Source: a virus. From it: a stretch of DNA of 64,000 bases. The position numbers were made by a program, and so were the translations under genes. Below the pieces are notes generated by a model. That model worked only from the letters and a program-made list of their open reading frames with translations. It searched no databases and had not been told where the DNA came from. The first letter of the stretch is position 1. Each line of letters starts with the position of its first letter. The stretch is from IMG/VR virus record IMGVR_UViG_3300027773_000004, positions 16,824-80,823 of that record; one strand, given 5' to 3'. Positions 1-8,627 of this stretch are shown piece after piece.

Positions 1-1356
1 GACGCCGCGCTCGCCAAGATCGACGCGGCCGGCGAAGCAGACCCCGTCATCAAGCGCACCTTCACGGCACAGCAGCGGCGCGAGTACGCCCGCAGCGGCG
101 TCGCAATGAAGGACGGCTCCTACCCGATCGCCAACCGAGCGGACCTTGAGCGAGCCATTCACGCGGTCGGCCGCGGCAGGAACAATTCTCACGAAGCGAT
201 CCGGCGACACATCATCGCCCGGGCCCGCGCGTTGGGCGCGACCAGCATGCTGCCCGACGATTGGAACGTCAAAAAGCGGGCGCTGCCGGCGGTGCTGGAG
301 AAATTCTTCGCCGTCTTCGGTGTCGCCAAGGATGGTCACGACTTCGATACGGTCCAGGCCGCAGTCGAGGCCCGGGAATACGCCTGCGGCATGCTTCAGG
401 AAATCTGCGAGGCGGTCGGCTCCCTGCGCGAGTCGGTGAACTCGATCATGTGCGACGACGAGCTGACCGACAAACAGGCGGCGCTCGACGAGACGTTCGG
501 GCAATTCCAGGAACACGTCCAGGGCATCGTGCCCGAGGGCATAGAGACGGCCATGGCCGCAGCGGCGCTAGTGGCGGATGGCTACACGATCAACCCGCAA
601 GGCGCCGTGCACAAGCAGGAGGATCGCATGACCGATCTGGAGAAGAAGCTTGCGGAGACCGAGGCGGCACTCGCCAAGGCCCGCAAGGATATGGACGACG
701 AAAAGGCCGCCCGCGAGATGGCCGCCAGGGAGAAAGAGAGCATCGAGAAGGCGCTCCATGCGTCACTCGAAATGCCGGTCGCGCATCGCGACTACATGAA
801 CCATCCTGACCAGGACATGACCGTCACCGAGAAGGTGGCGTTCGTCAACAAGTCCGCGTCGGAGCGGGACGAGTTCATCAAGGCGCACCCGATCGCCGAG
901 AAGACCGAGAAGCGGATCGCCTCGCTGCCGGAGAGCGTCCGGAAGGCGCTTGAGGCCGGCAAGGCGGCAGCCGAACAGGTGCAGAAGCTCGCTGACGAGG
1001 CGGTGGCGACCGAATTCGCAAAGCGCGCGTCGGACATGGGCCTCGGTAATGACCTCGTGCCGCACATGATCGCGTTGCACAAGGCCGCGCCGGAAGCCTA
1101 TGCCGAAATCCAGAAGCAGCTTGAGGCGCTTGCCGCGCAGGTGAAGGCCGGCGAGGTGTTCAAGGAGTTCGGTGCCCGCGGATCGGTCTCGGTCGATGAC
1201 CCGGTCGGCAAGGTCGGTGCGGTCGTCGCCGAACTGCAGAAGTCCGATGGGAAGCTCAGCAAGGCGAAGGCGATCGCCAAGATCGCGACCATGCCGGAGC
1301 ACCGTGACCTCTGGTACGCCTACAAGGCGGCCACGCAGGGCAAGCGCGGCGCCTAA
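1..1356 (+). CDS. Capsid scaffold / prohead maturation protein, 5' end outside window
   Basis: The reading frame is open from base 1, so the gene begins upstream; 451 residues are visible. The first ~85 visible residues carry a basic helical domain with the motifs MKDGSYPIAN, AIRRHIIARARALG and MLPDDW, which I recognise from phage prohead protease/scaffold proteins (DUF6582-like). A charged coiled coil follows at about residues 205-260, then an Ala/Lys/Glu-rich tail, as in scaffolds. It sits directly before decoration and capsid genes, which supports a scaffold or protease-scaffold role. No catalytic protease residues are visible in this part; they may lie upstream. A second gene with the same type of domain is at 61261-62403. 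Confidence 0.75.
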   Translation, partial: DAALAKIDAAGEADPVIKRTFTAQQRREYARSGVAMKDGSYPIANRADLERAIHAVGRGRNNSHEAIRRHIIARARALGATSMLPDDWNVKKRALPAVLEKFFAVFGVAKDGHDFDTVQAAVEAREYACGMLQEICEAVGSLRESVNSIMCDDELTDKQAALDETFGQFQEHVQGIVPEGIETAMAAAALVADGYTINPQGAVHKQEDRMTDLEKKLAETEAALAKARKDMDDEKAAREMAAREKESIEKALHASLEMPVAHRDYMNHPDQDMTVTEKVAFVNKSASERDEFIKAHPIAEKTEKRIASLPESVRKALEAGKAAAEQVQKLADEAVATEFAKRASDMGLGNDLVPHMIALHKAAPEAYAEIQKQLEALAAQVKAGEVFKEFGARGSVSVDDPVGKVGAVVAELQKSDGKLSKAKAIAKIATMPEHRDLWYAYKAATQGKRGA

Positions 1357-1378
1357 GAGGCCGTCATCGCCCGCACCC

Positions 1379-1407
1379 GAAGGGAGAGCGTCAGGCGCCC
1401 TTCTTTT
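1379..1407 (+). terminator. Stem-loop with short T tract after scaffold gene
   Basis: GAAGGG (1379-1384) pairs with CCCTTC (1398-1403) and is followed by TTTT. It is a modest rho-independent terminator or mRNA end-protecting hairpin between the scaffold and decoration genes. Confidence 0.5.
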
Positions 1408-1454
1408 CGCCCGCGCCGAGAGGCGCCGGCTGTCCCACAGACGGAGTATGCCCC

Positions 1455-1832
1455 ATGGCTACAGAAGGCCCATTCCTTGCGGACGGCGCGCAGACCACTG
1501 CGGCCGCCGATCTTTCCAGCAACCAGTTCTACGCCGTCAAGCTGACCGGCGCGCGCCAAGTCAATTTGGCCAGCGCCGGCGGCGAAGACATCTATGGCGT
1601 GCTGCAGAACAAGCCAACCTCCGGCCAAGTCGCCGACGTTGCGCTCTACGGTATCTGCAAGGCTGTCGCCGGCGCCGCGTTCTCGGCGGGCGCACAGCTG
1701 ATGACCGATACGTCGGGAAGGTTGATCGCCGCCACCTCGACCAACCATCGCGTCGCGAGCGCTCTCGAAGCCGCCACCCAGGCCGGCCAGATCGTGACCG
1801 TGTTCCTGCGCCCGATCGGCACCGTGACCTGA
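1455..1832 (+). CDS. Capsid decoration protein (DUF2190-like)
   Basis: This 125-residue protein is compact and rich in beta-forming stretches, without a signal peptide. The pattern of a short N-terminal MATEGPFLADG segment, a SNQFYAVKLTG strand and a C-terminal QIVTVFLRPIG strand resembles small decoration or head-fibre base proteins encoded just before the major capsid gene. Length and position between scaffold and MCP fit. The family call rests on pattern recognition, not on a search. Confidence 0.65.
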   Translation: MATEGPFLADGAQTTAAADLSSNQFYAVKLTGARQVNLASAGGEDIYGVLQNKPTSGQVADVALYGICKAVAGAAFSAGAQLMTDTSGRLIAATSTNHRVASALEAATQAGQIVTVFLRPIGTVT

Positions 1833-1871
1833 TCGGCCGCTCACTCCATAGGCCGGTGCCCTCGGGTGCCG

Positions 1872-1901
1872 GCCTTGCCCCGTCTGGCCCTTGGGCAAGG
1901 C
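1872..1901 (+). promoter_or_regulatory. Leader hairpins upstream of capsid gene
   Basis: The 203-base gap between the decoration and capsid genes holds two stem-loops. The stronger is GCCTTGCCC (1872-1880) pairing with GGGCAAGGC (1893-1901). A second, GGCCGG pairing with CCGGCC, lies just before it. No T tract follows, so I read them as mRNA stability or processing structures in the leader of a highly expressed gene; the function is inferred. Confidence 0.4.
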
Positions 1902-2035
1902 CCACCGCCGCAGGGTCGTGAGACCGCCGCCCCTTCGTCTCCGAAGGATCGCGGGCCGCGTGCGGCTGCTGTCCACGTAAACCCTGCGGAAAAGCCCGCC
2001 GAGAGGCGCGCGATCCCATTGATGGAGATGGCACT

Positions 2036-3031
2036 ATGCCGCAACCTTCAAACTCGGACGTCCATGTCAACGCGGCCCTGACCGACATCTCGGTCGCGTA
2101 CCTCCAGGACGAGGCCCACTACGTCGCCGACAAGGTGTTCCCGACCGTGCCGGTCGTGCATCAGTCCGACAAGTATTTCGTCTTCTCGAAGGACGATTAC
2201 TTCCGTGACGAAGCGCAGTTGCGCGCCGACGCCGAGGAGTCGGCCGGCGGCGGCTTCACGCTTTCGACCAATAGCTATTCGGCCTCCGTGTGGGCGTTCC
2301 ACAAGGACATCGGCGACCAGACCCGCCGCAACGCCGATCCGGCGCTCGACATCGATGTCGCCGCCACGAAGTTTGTCATGCAGCGCCTGCTGATCCGCCG
2401 CGAGCGGTTCTTCATGGCGAAGTACATGACGACCGGCGTCTGGGGCACGGACAACACCGGCACCGCCGGCGGCACGCCGGGCACCACGACCCCGGCCTTC
2501 TGGAACGACGATGCCGGCGGCGATCCGTTCACCGATGTCGAAGTCGGCCAGAGCACGATCCTGCAGAACACCGGCCACGAGGCCAACATCCTCGTGCTGT
2601 CCTATCCGGTGTATGCGGCGCTGCGCAAGCACCCGCTCGTCGTCGACCGCATCAAGTACACGATGCAGGCGGACGCCAAGTCGATCACCCCGCAGCTGCT
2701 CGCCGCGGCGTTCGACGTGGAGGAGGTGCTGGTCTCGAAGGCGGTCTACAACACCGCATCGGAAGGCATCGCCGGGTCCTACAGCTTCACGATGGGCAAG
2801 AGCGCATTGCTCTGCCACCGCGCCGATGCGCCGGGCCTGATGGTCGCCTCGGCCGGCTACATCTTCCCGTGGGAAGGCTACACCGGCCTCAACAACATGG
2901 GCGTCCGCATCCTGGAAATCCCGATGCCGTGGCGCGGCAACAACACCGTGCGCATCGAGGGCGAAATGTCCTTCGACATGCAGGTGGTCGGGAGCGACCT
3001 CGGCTACTTCTTCAGCGGCATCGTCCAGTAG
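2036..3031 (+). CDS. Major capsid protein 1 (HK97-fold, gpE-like)
   Basis: The 331-residue product has the hallmarks of one family of phage major capsid proteins. These include the N-terminal motif SDVHVNAALTDISVAY, a KVFPTVPVVHQSDKYF strand, the AFHKDIGDQTRRNADP stretch, a central NILVLSYPVYAALRKHP segment and the C-terminal IEGEMSFDMQVVGSDLGYFF. Length fits an HK97-fold coat protein without insertions. It follows the scaffold and decoration genes, as expected. It shows no obvious sequence resemblance to the second capsid protein at 62474-63961. Host-takeover or tail functions are unlikely given this signature. Confidence 0.9.
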   Translation: MPQPSNSDVHVNAALTDISVAYLQDEAHYVADKVFPTVPVVHQSDKYFVFSKDDYFRDEAQLRADAEESAGGGFTLSTNSYSASVWAFHKDIGDQTRRNADPALDIDVAATKFVMQRLLIRRERFFMAKYMTTGVWGTDNTGTAGGTPGTTTPAFWNDDAGGDPFTDVEVGQSTILQNTGHEANILVLSYPVYAALRKHPLVVDRIKYTMQADAKSITPQLLAAAFDVEEVLVSKAVYNTASEGIAGSYSFTMGKSALLCHRADAPGLMVASAGYIFPWEGYTGLNNMGVRILEIPMPWRGNNTVRIEGEMSFDMQVVGSDLGYFFSGIVQ

Positions 3032-3055
3032 CCGCCGCGAACCCCTGAGTGACGG

Positions 3056-3075
3056 CCCCCCGCTCCGGCGGGGGG
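3056..3075 (+). terminator. GC-rich hairpin after capsid gene, no T tract
   Basis: CCCCCCGC (3056-3063) pairs with GCGGGGGG (3068-3075) around a TCCG tetraloop, 25 bases after the capsid stop codon. There is no T run, so it may act as a 3' mRNA stabiliser or partial terminator. Confidence 0.45.
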
Positions 3076-3141
3076 AGCCACCAGTGCGGCCGGGACCAAT
3101 CGGCCCCGCCCACCATCTTTCGATCAGAGGAAGTCCAAAAA

Positions 3142-3498
3142 ATGGAAGCCGCCCGCGTCCCGTTTTCGCCCCCGCGCCTGATCGGCATCGTCGATGCCGC
3201 AGAGATGGGCGGCGCGCAAGTCTTCCGGCCCTTCACGGTCGGCGCCCAAACCTTCCGCAAGGGCGACCGCCTGCCGCGCGAGACGCTGCTCGCTATTCCG
3301 GCGTCGAACCTGCGGGCGCTGGTCAACAACCGCTATATCGCGCCATTCCCGCGGGATCCCGATCCGGCAGAGAACCGAGGCCCGGCGCGGAAGTTCGTCG
3401 TGTCGCTCGGCAAGGGCGAATTCGGTGTGGTCGAAGGCTGGCGGATCACCGCCGAGCCGATGACGCGCGAAGCGGCGCAGGCGCTGGCGGCCGGCTGA
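3142..3498 (+). CDS. Hypothetical head-module protein
   Basis: The start at 3142 is chosen because an AGAGGAAG ribosome-binding site lies just upstream; an upstream in-frame extension to 3049 runs through the GC-rich hairpin and is unlikely. The 118-residue product is soluble, with FRPFTVGAQTFRKGDRLP and LRALVNNRYIAPFP segments. I do not recognise it. Its place right after the capsid gene suggests a head completion or minor capsid role, which is inference. Confidence 0.6.
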   Translation: MEAARVPFSPPRLIGIVDAAEMGGAQVFRPFTVGAQTFRKGDRLPRETLLAIPASNLRALVNNRYIAPFPRDPDPAENRGPARKFVVSLGKGEFGVVEGWRITAEPMTREAAQALAAG

Positions 3499-3554
3499 AA
3501 TTACAATGCCCGCGTCGGGATGACGCCGGCCGTCCCTGAGAAGGAACATCACCC

Positions 3555-4097
3555 ATGGCTAATGGCTTCATCCAGCGCTTCAAGGGCAAGATCCTCGTTC
3601 CTGCCGGAAGCCTGTTCCAGTTCGGCAAGTCCGGCGCGACGTTCGGCGCATCCGGCAACATCTATTCGAAGCTGTCCGCGGCCGGCCTCGGCAATGGCAA
3701 CGACACGACCGAAGACACGCTCGACAGCTTCTCGCTGCCGGCCAATTCCCTCGATGTCGTCGGCCGCATGCTCTACATCTACGCGTGGGGCATGCTCGCC
3801 AACAACGCGCACTCGAAGACCGCGAAGCTGTATTTCGGGTCGGAGGTCGTTTCGACCGGCGCGCAGACCGGCGCCAATGTCGGCTGGGCCCTCGAAATGG
3901 TCATCGCCAAAGCCGGCGCCAACTCGCAGGTCATCAGCGGCCAGCTGATCACCGGAGCCACGCATGGCGGCGTCGTCAACCAGAGCGGCACCGAAACCGA
4001 TACGTCGGCCATTACGCTCAAGGTCACCGGCCAGACCGGGACGGCGGCGGCGAACGATGTGACCCTCAACGGCTGGTACGTCGTAGCTTCGGACTAG
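3555..4097 (+). CDS. Beta-rich structural protein of the head module
   Basis: A 180-residue protein without signal peptide, dominated by predicted beta strands and small residues (FGASGNIYSKLSAAG, ITLKVTGQTGTAAANDV, NGWYVVASD at the C terminus). This composition is typical of jelly-roll virion proteins such as capsid-surface or fibre-base proteins. The neighbours are capsid genes and secreted fibre-like genes. The exact role is unknown. Confidence 0.6.
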   Translation: MANGFIQRFKGKILVPAGSLFQFGKSGATFGASGNIYSKLSAAGLGNGNDTTEDTLDSFSLPANSLDVVGRMLYIYAWGMLANNAHSKTAKLYFGSEVVSTGAQTGANVGWALEMVIAKAGANSQVISGQLITGATHGGVVNQSGTETDTSAITLKVTGQTGTAAANDVTLNGWYVVASD

Positions 4098-4115
4098 ACG
4101 GTCCTGATTGCACTG

Positions 4116-4193
4116 ATGGAGGCCCTCGCGACCGCTCTGGTCGCCGGCGGCCTTCTCATCCTGTTCGTGCTGTTCCTGCGTGGAGGGCGATGA
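4116..4193 (+). CDS. 25-residue single-pass membrane peptide
   Basis: The ORF encodes 25 residues with one hydrophobic segment (LVAGGLLILFVLFL) ending in RGGR. Its TGA overlaps the next start (4190), so translation of the next gene is probably coupled to it. It could be a small membrane protein or simply a leader. The related gene at 59711 is also preceded by an overlapping micro-ORF (59661-59714). Confidence 0.45.
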   Translation: MEALATALVAGGLLILFVLFLRGGR

Positions 4194-4600
4194 TGCGCGC
4201 CTGGCTGTCTCGCCTTCTCCTGGTCCTCGCCTCGATATTGCTGGTTGCATCTGTCGCGAATGCGGCGGCCGTGCAACCGGAATACGCGTCCGGCATCAAC
4301 GGCTCGGACTACAGCGTCAACCCGCCATCGCTTTCCGGGCTGACGTTGCTGACGACAATCCCAGCCGCTGGTGGCCACCGGCTCGGTTACCTCATCGTCG
4401 TCTCGTCGAGCGTCGCCTACTACGTGACGCTGGATGACGGAACAGACACGGGAACGAACTGTACCCCCGGAAAATGCACGATCTTGCCCTTGGGTCTGAA
4501 CGGCATCGGCTCATGGATGGATATGGCCGGGATGCCGCATACCGGGCGGATTCGCGTTTTTGGGACGGCCGGCAGCTTCGTCGGCGCGCACTCCTGGTGA
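4190..4600 (+). CDS. Secreted protein, paralogue of the product of 59711-60160
   Basis: The 136-residue product starts with a classical Sec signal peptide (MMRAWLSRLLLVLASILL...ANAA). The mature part shares NG-DYS-N-PSLSGLTLL and MAGMPHTGRIRV with the protein at 59711-60160, which reads LDMTGLPHTGRIRI there. The two are clear paralogues, each placed next to a different capsid module and each upstream of a secreted fibre-like gene. Small and beta-rich, it may be an export-linked fibre accessory or a periplasmic protein. No known family was recognised. Confidence 0.7.
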   Translation: MMRAWLSRLLLVLASILLVASVANAAAVQPEYASGINGSDYSVNPPSLSGLTLLTTIPAAGGHRLGYLIVVSSSVAYYVTLDDGTDTGTNCTPGKCTILPLGLNGIGSWMDMAGMPHTGRIRVFGTAGSFVGAHSW

Positions 4601-4605
4601 TCCCG

Positions 4606-5319
4606 ATGACGCCGCTCGGAACACGGATCGCCGCCATCGCGAGACGCGCTGCAGCAGGAGCGTTCACGCTCGGCCTATTGGCCGGAACGGCTTGGGCCGA
4701 CATTGGCGGTGGCAGCAGCGGCGGCGGTGGCGGATCGACCCCGCCGGGCGGCACCAACGGCCAGATTCAATACAACAACGCCGGAAGCTTTGGCGGTCTT
4801 GCGAACTCGCTGACGATCGCCGGCCAAGCCGTCGGCCTTGGCGGATCGTTGACCGCGGCGGTGCTCACCGCAGCCCTGAACCAGTTCTCATCTTCTCTCC
4901 AGGGCCTTGTCCCAGCCTCGGGCGGCGGCACCACGAATTACCTGCGCGCCGACGGAACCTGGGCCGCGCCGGCCGGAGGCGGCAGCGCTCCGACTCTCTC
5001 GGCCGGCTCCGGCGCTCACACCCTCTCGGGCACCGCCGCGTATTTCGTCTGCACCGGGGCCTGCACGATCACCCTGCCGACCCCGGCGGCCGCCGCCGAA
5101 TATTGCGTCTACAACGACACCGGGGTTTCAACCGCCATCACTTTGGCCGCGCTCGGCGGCAGCGATGCGTACGAAAAGACCGACCACTCCGGCTACGGAA
5201 CTGCCGGCACCGGTACGATGGTCAGCGCCGGTGCCCTGGGTGACCGGGTTTGCCTCACCGGCCGCGACGCAACGCACTACCAGATCGGCGCCCTGACCGG
5301 CTCCTGGACGGTCAACTGA
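4606..5319 (+). CDS. Secreted fibre-like protein
   Basis: From the ATG at 4606 the 237-residue product begins with a signal peptide (RIAAIARRAAAGAFTLGLLAGTAWA). A Gly/Ser linker follows, then the motif GTNGQIQYNNAGSFGG, which is common in phage tail fibres. The C-terminal domain is beta-rich with cysteines (YFVCTGACTITLP). A GTG at 4597 is an alternative start. The stop overlaps the next ATG. A signal peptide on a fibre-type protein is unusual. Confidence 0.65.
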   Translation: MTPLGTRIAAIARRAAAGAFTLGLLAGTAWADIGGGSSGGGGGSTPPGGTNGQIQYNNAGSFGGLANSLTIAGQAVGLGGSLTAAVLTAALNQFSSSLQGLVPASGGGTTNYLRADGTWAAPAGGGSAPTLSAGSGAHTLSGTAAYFVCTGACTITLPTPAAAAEYCVYNDTGVSTAITLAALGGSDAYEKTDHSGYGTAGTGTMVSAGALGDRVCLTGRDATHYQIGALTGSWTVN

Positions 5320-7787
5320 TGCGGCGCATCGTTCTCGCCGCCGCGCTCTTCGCGCTGGTGTCGAGCCCGGCCTGGGCGACGGTCTACCACGTCCAGCAGA
5401 CCGGCTCCGACAGCAACCCCGGCACCTCCGGAAGCCCGTTCCAACACATCTGGAAAGGCATCTCGGCCGCGGTCGCGGGCGATACGGTGTGCGTCGATGA
5501 CACCGCGACGTATGACGGGACGTTCGAAAACGGCCAGACCGGCGGGGCTTCGGATCAGCGCGTCGTGCATTTCGGCGGCAGCTCAGGCTCGCCAAGCGGG
5601 ACATCCGGCAACCCGATCAAGCTTTCCGTACGCGCCGCCGATGGCTGTGCCGGCGGCAACGTCGTCACGATTTCCCGCCTCAACGGCCCGAGCGCCAGCA
5701 ACAACCACGTCCTCTTCTACGGCATAGAAGTCGAGGGCGTGAATTATATCTCGATCCTCGGCAACCCGCTGCACGGCCCGACCTGCGTGTCGAGCTGCTG
5801 GAAAATCTACGGCGGCGACGATCAGGCGAATACGATCCTCGGCGGCGGCTATGCCGACAATCTCGCGGCGTGCGTCGCCAACCCCTCGGCCTTCATCTGC
5901 AACGGCAACGCCGTTGGCGCCTACGGGCACCACATCACGGTTGAAGGGGTCGAGGTCTACTTTCACGGCTCCTCGGGCATCGAGGGAGCGTCCAACGGTG
6001 GTGGCGCGCCGCAGGACTACCTGATCTACGCCTACAACGCGGCGCACGACAACGCCTACTATTCGCCGGCAGGCGGCTCCGGGATTTCATCTCTCCCCTT
6101 GGCGCTCGACAGCAGTCCCGGCATGACCTGCCCGGACGATACGTCGGGCAACCTCTATCACATCTGCGTCGTCGGCAACTGGTCGTACAACAACAACGAG
6201 CAGGTCACCGAGACGCAGACCGGCCATCGTTCGGATGGCAACGGCATCATCATCGGCGGGACCTCGACCTATACCGGGTCGGTCCTGATCATGAACAACA
6301 TCCTGACCGGAAACTCCGGCGACGGGGCGCACTGCATCAACGTGACGGCGGTATCCGGCGCGCCCGCCGCCTGCGATCTCGTCTACAATACGGTCTATGA
6401 GAACCAGCAGTCGCCGAACGGGACGGGCGCGCTGCAATCCGGCTGCGCCGCGCCGTGCTCGGCCAACGGCGAAGTGGACAGCAACAACAACTCGGCCCGC
6501 TACTTCGCGAATATCCTTTATTCGAAGAACACTACCGACAATTACACGATAGGTTCGCTCGGGACCGGCACTCTCGGCGGCAATTACAACGACCGTTTCC
6601 AGGGGGCGGGCGCAGCGGTCACGGGCGCGAACGACATTACCGGCGACCCGAAGCTGACCAGCCCCGGCTTCACCAGCGTGGCGAATTTCCATCTTCAGGC
6701 AGGATCGCCGGCGATTGGCGCAGCGGGCGGGTTCGCGGCACCGAGCGTCGATTTCTTCGGCACGACGCGCAGCAGCCCAACGGCGATGGGCGCGGTCGAG
6801 TTCGCAAGCGGCGGCACCCCGCTGTCGAGCGGCGGCATGATCTCCCTGTTCGGCGGCGGCGGTCCTTTCCTCGGCTACACGCGCCAGACGGTGTGCTTTA
6901 CCTCCTCGGCGACGTTCAACAAGAACAGCGACGGCTCGAACATCACCGTCGAGGCGATTGGCGGCGGCGGCGGCGGAGCCGGCTCGAACGGCGGCGTTTC
7001 TATCGGCGGGCCGGGCGGCGGCGGCGAGTACCGCGCCGCGTCGCTCGCGTATGCCTCAGGCACCAGCAAGGCCATCGTCATCGGCAGCGGCGGGGCTGGG
7101 GGAGCCCCGTCCGGGAACGGGACGGCTGGCGGCGCAACGACATGGGACAGCACCGTCGTTGTCGCCAATGGCGGCGGCGGCGGGACAGCGGCAGGCGCTG
7201 CGGGATCTGGCGGTTCCGGCGGCACCGGAACGACCGGCCACAATGGCGGATCGGGCGGGACCAACGATCAGGTCGGCTATGCCGCGGCCGGTGCTGGCGG
7301 TGCTGGCGGTCCGCATGGCGCGGGCGCGGCCGGCGGTGCCCAATCCGGCTCCAATCAAGGCGGCGCTGGCGGCGGCGCATCCGATGGCGGTAGCGTCGGG
7401 ACGGCCGGCAGCGGCATCAACGGTCAGGCTGGCGGCGCGGCGCAGGACAGCACTGCGGGCGGCACTGGCGGAACCGGCGGCGCTTCCCCAACCGCGGGCG
7501 GTTCTGGTTCGCACGGATCGGGCGGCGGCGGTGGCGGCGGCTCGACGGCTGCGGTGACCGGCGGCACCGGTGGCGCTGGCGGCAATGGTGTCGGCGGCAC
7601 AACGGCGATCAGCCCCGGCGGCGGCGGCGGCGGCGGCGGCGGCGTGCAGAACTCGGCGACCGGCGGCAACGGCGGTGTTGGCGGGAATTACGGCGGCGGC
7701 GGCGGAGCCGGCGGCTACAGCGCGACCGGTGGTGCCGGCGGCAATGGCGCGGCCGGCCAGCTTTGCGTCATCGGGAATTTTCAGTAG
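5319..7787 (+). CDS. Secreted right-handed beta-helix protein with glycine-rich C-terminal domain
   Basis: 822 residues. Residues 1-21 form a signal peptide (MRRIVLAAALFALVSSPAWA). They are followed by YHVQQTGSDSNPGTSGSPF, the typical opening of DUF1565/pectate-lyase-type parallel beta-helices, and Asn-rich helix rungs to about residue 500. From about 545 to the end the protein is an extended Gly-rich domain with runs such as GGGGGAG, GGGTGGTG and GGAGG. This resembles polyglycine sandwich adhesin tips of phage receptor-binding proteins. It is probably a receptor-binding or glycan-binding protein. The ATG at 5319 overlaps the upstream stop. Confidence 0.7.
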   Translation: MRRIVLAAALFALVSSPAWATVYHVQQTGSDSNPGTSGSPFQHIWKGISAAVAGDTVCVDDTATYDGTFENGQTGGASDQRVVHFGGSSGSPSGTSGNPIKLSVRAADGCAGGNVVTISRLNGPSASNNHVLFYGIEVEGVNYISILGNPLHGPTCVSSCWKIYGGDDQANTILGGGYADNLAACVANPSAFICNGNAVGAYGHHITVEGVEVYFHGSSGIEGASNGGGAPQDYLIYAYNAAHDNAYYSPAGGSGISSLPLALDSSPGMTCPDDTSGNLYHICVVGNWSYNNNEQVTETQTGHRSDGNGIIIGGTSTYTGSVLIMNNILTGNSGDGAHCINVTAVSGAPAACDLVYNTVYENQQSPNGTGALQSGCAAPCSANGEVDSNNNSARYFANILYSKNTTDNYTIGSLGTGTLGGNYNDRFQGAGAAVTGANDITGDPKLTSPGFTSVANFHLQAGSPAIGAAGGFAAPSVDFFGTTRSSPTAMGAVEFASGGTPLSSGGMISLFGGGGPFLGYTRQTVCFTSSATFNKNSDGSNITVEAIGGGGGGAGSNGGVSIGGPGGGGEYRAASLAYASGTSKAIVIGSGGAGGAPSGNGTAGGATTWDSTVVVANGGGGGTAAGAAGSGGSGGTGTTGHNGGSGGTNDQVGYAAAGAGGAGGPHGAGAAGGAQSGSNQGGAGGGASDGGSVGTAGSGINGQAGGAAQDSTAGGTGGTGGASPTAGGSGSHGSGGGGGGGSTAAVTGGTGGAGGNGVGGTTAISPGGGGGGGGGVQNSATGGNGGVGGNYGGGGGAGGYSATGGAGGNGAAGQLCVIGNFQ

Positions 7788-8249
7788 ATGACTTGGTCCT
7801 ACAATGCGGTTGGGGTCGGTTCGTCGCAGAAAGACCAAGTGCGCCTGCTGATCGGCGACACCAACTCGACAAATCCGCTGCTGCAGGATGAAGAGATCGC
7901 ATTCGATCTGACGCAGGTGCCGACGGTGTACGGCGCCGCCGCGATGGCCTGCTCCCAAGTGGCCGCAAAATTCTCCTCGCTTGCCGATCAGTCGGCGGGG
8001 CAAACGAAAATCGCCTACAGCCAGCGCGCAAAGGCCTACCGCGCCATGGCCGCCGAATACAAGAACCTCGCGGCAGCCCGCGGGGGCGGCATGCCGTACG
8101 CCGGCGGCATCAGCATTTCCGACAAGGCGCAGCAGACGCAGGACAGCGATCGCGTGCCGCCGAACTTCAACATCGGCATGACGGACGATTTTCTCCCGGT
8201 GGCACCCGTAGGACCGGAAACCCAGGCCGAGATCGACGAGGTCGAATAA
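7788..8249 (+). CDS. Head-tail connector (gp6-like adaptor)
   Basis: The 153-residue product contains QKDQVRLLIGDTNSTNPLLQDEEIAF, cited here only as the QVRLLIGDT and LLQDEEI elements typical of head-tail adaptor proteins. Helical segments follow (AAAMACSQVAAKFSSLAD). Length and position at the junction between head and tail genes fit. The next gene starts immediately after its stop. Confidence 0.75.
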   Translation: MTWSYNAVGVGSSQKDQVRLLIGDTNSTNPLLQDEEIAFDLTQVPTVYGAAAMACSQVAAKFSSLADQSAGQTKIAYSQRAKAYRAMAAEYKNLAAARGGGMPYAGGISISDKAQQTQDSDRVPPNFNIGMTDDFLPVAPVGPETQAEIDEVE

Positions 8250-8612
8250 GTGGCCGACCCGCAGGCGCTCTACGACCGCACCGTCACGATCACCCGGCCG
8301 GCGCTTGCCACGACCTCGGGCGACGCCGGCTATCTCGGCCTCGAAGAGGCCAACGAGACGGTCATCGCCAGCAACATCCCGGCGAGCATCCAGTTCGACC
8401 GGCACGGTACCCGACCCGATGCGCGCGTCCCCTCGGATGCCGAGGGCCGCACCCTGTGGAAAATCTTTCTTCCGGTCACCCCTGCGCTTCCCCTCGGGTC
8501 GCTTCGACAAACTGATGTCGTGACCGACGATCAGGGGCTGCGCTACCAGATCGAGGCGCCTTACTGGACCGCCCTCGGCTACGACATTCGGGCCGAGCTG
8601 CTGACCGCGTAA
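8250..8612 (+). CDS. Head closure / stopper-like protein
   Basis: Begins with GTG directly after the adaptor stop codon. The 120-residue product is beta-rich, with LYDRTVTITRP near the N terminus and YQIEAPYWTALGYDIRAELL at the C terminus. These patterns are typical of head-tail stopper or head-closure proteins that form a ring below the adaptor. Assignment is by pattern and gene order. Confidence 0.65.
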   Translation: MADPQALYDRTVTITRPALATTSGDAGYLGLEEANETVIASNIPASIQFDRHGTRPDARVPSDAEGRTLWKIFLPVTPALPLGSLRQTDVVTDDQGLRYQIEAPYWTALGYDIRAELLTA

Positions 8613-8627
8613 CGTGACGGAGCGCGC

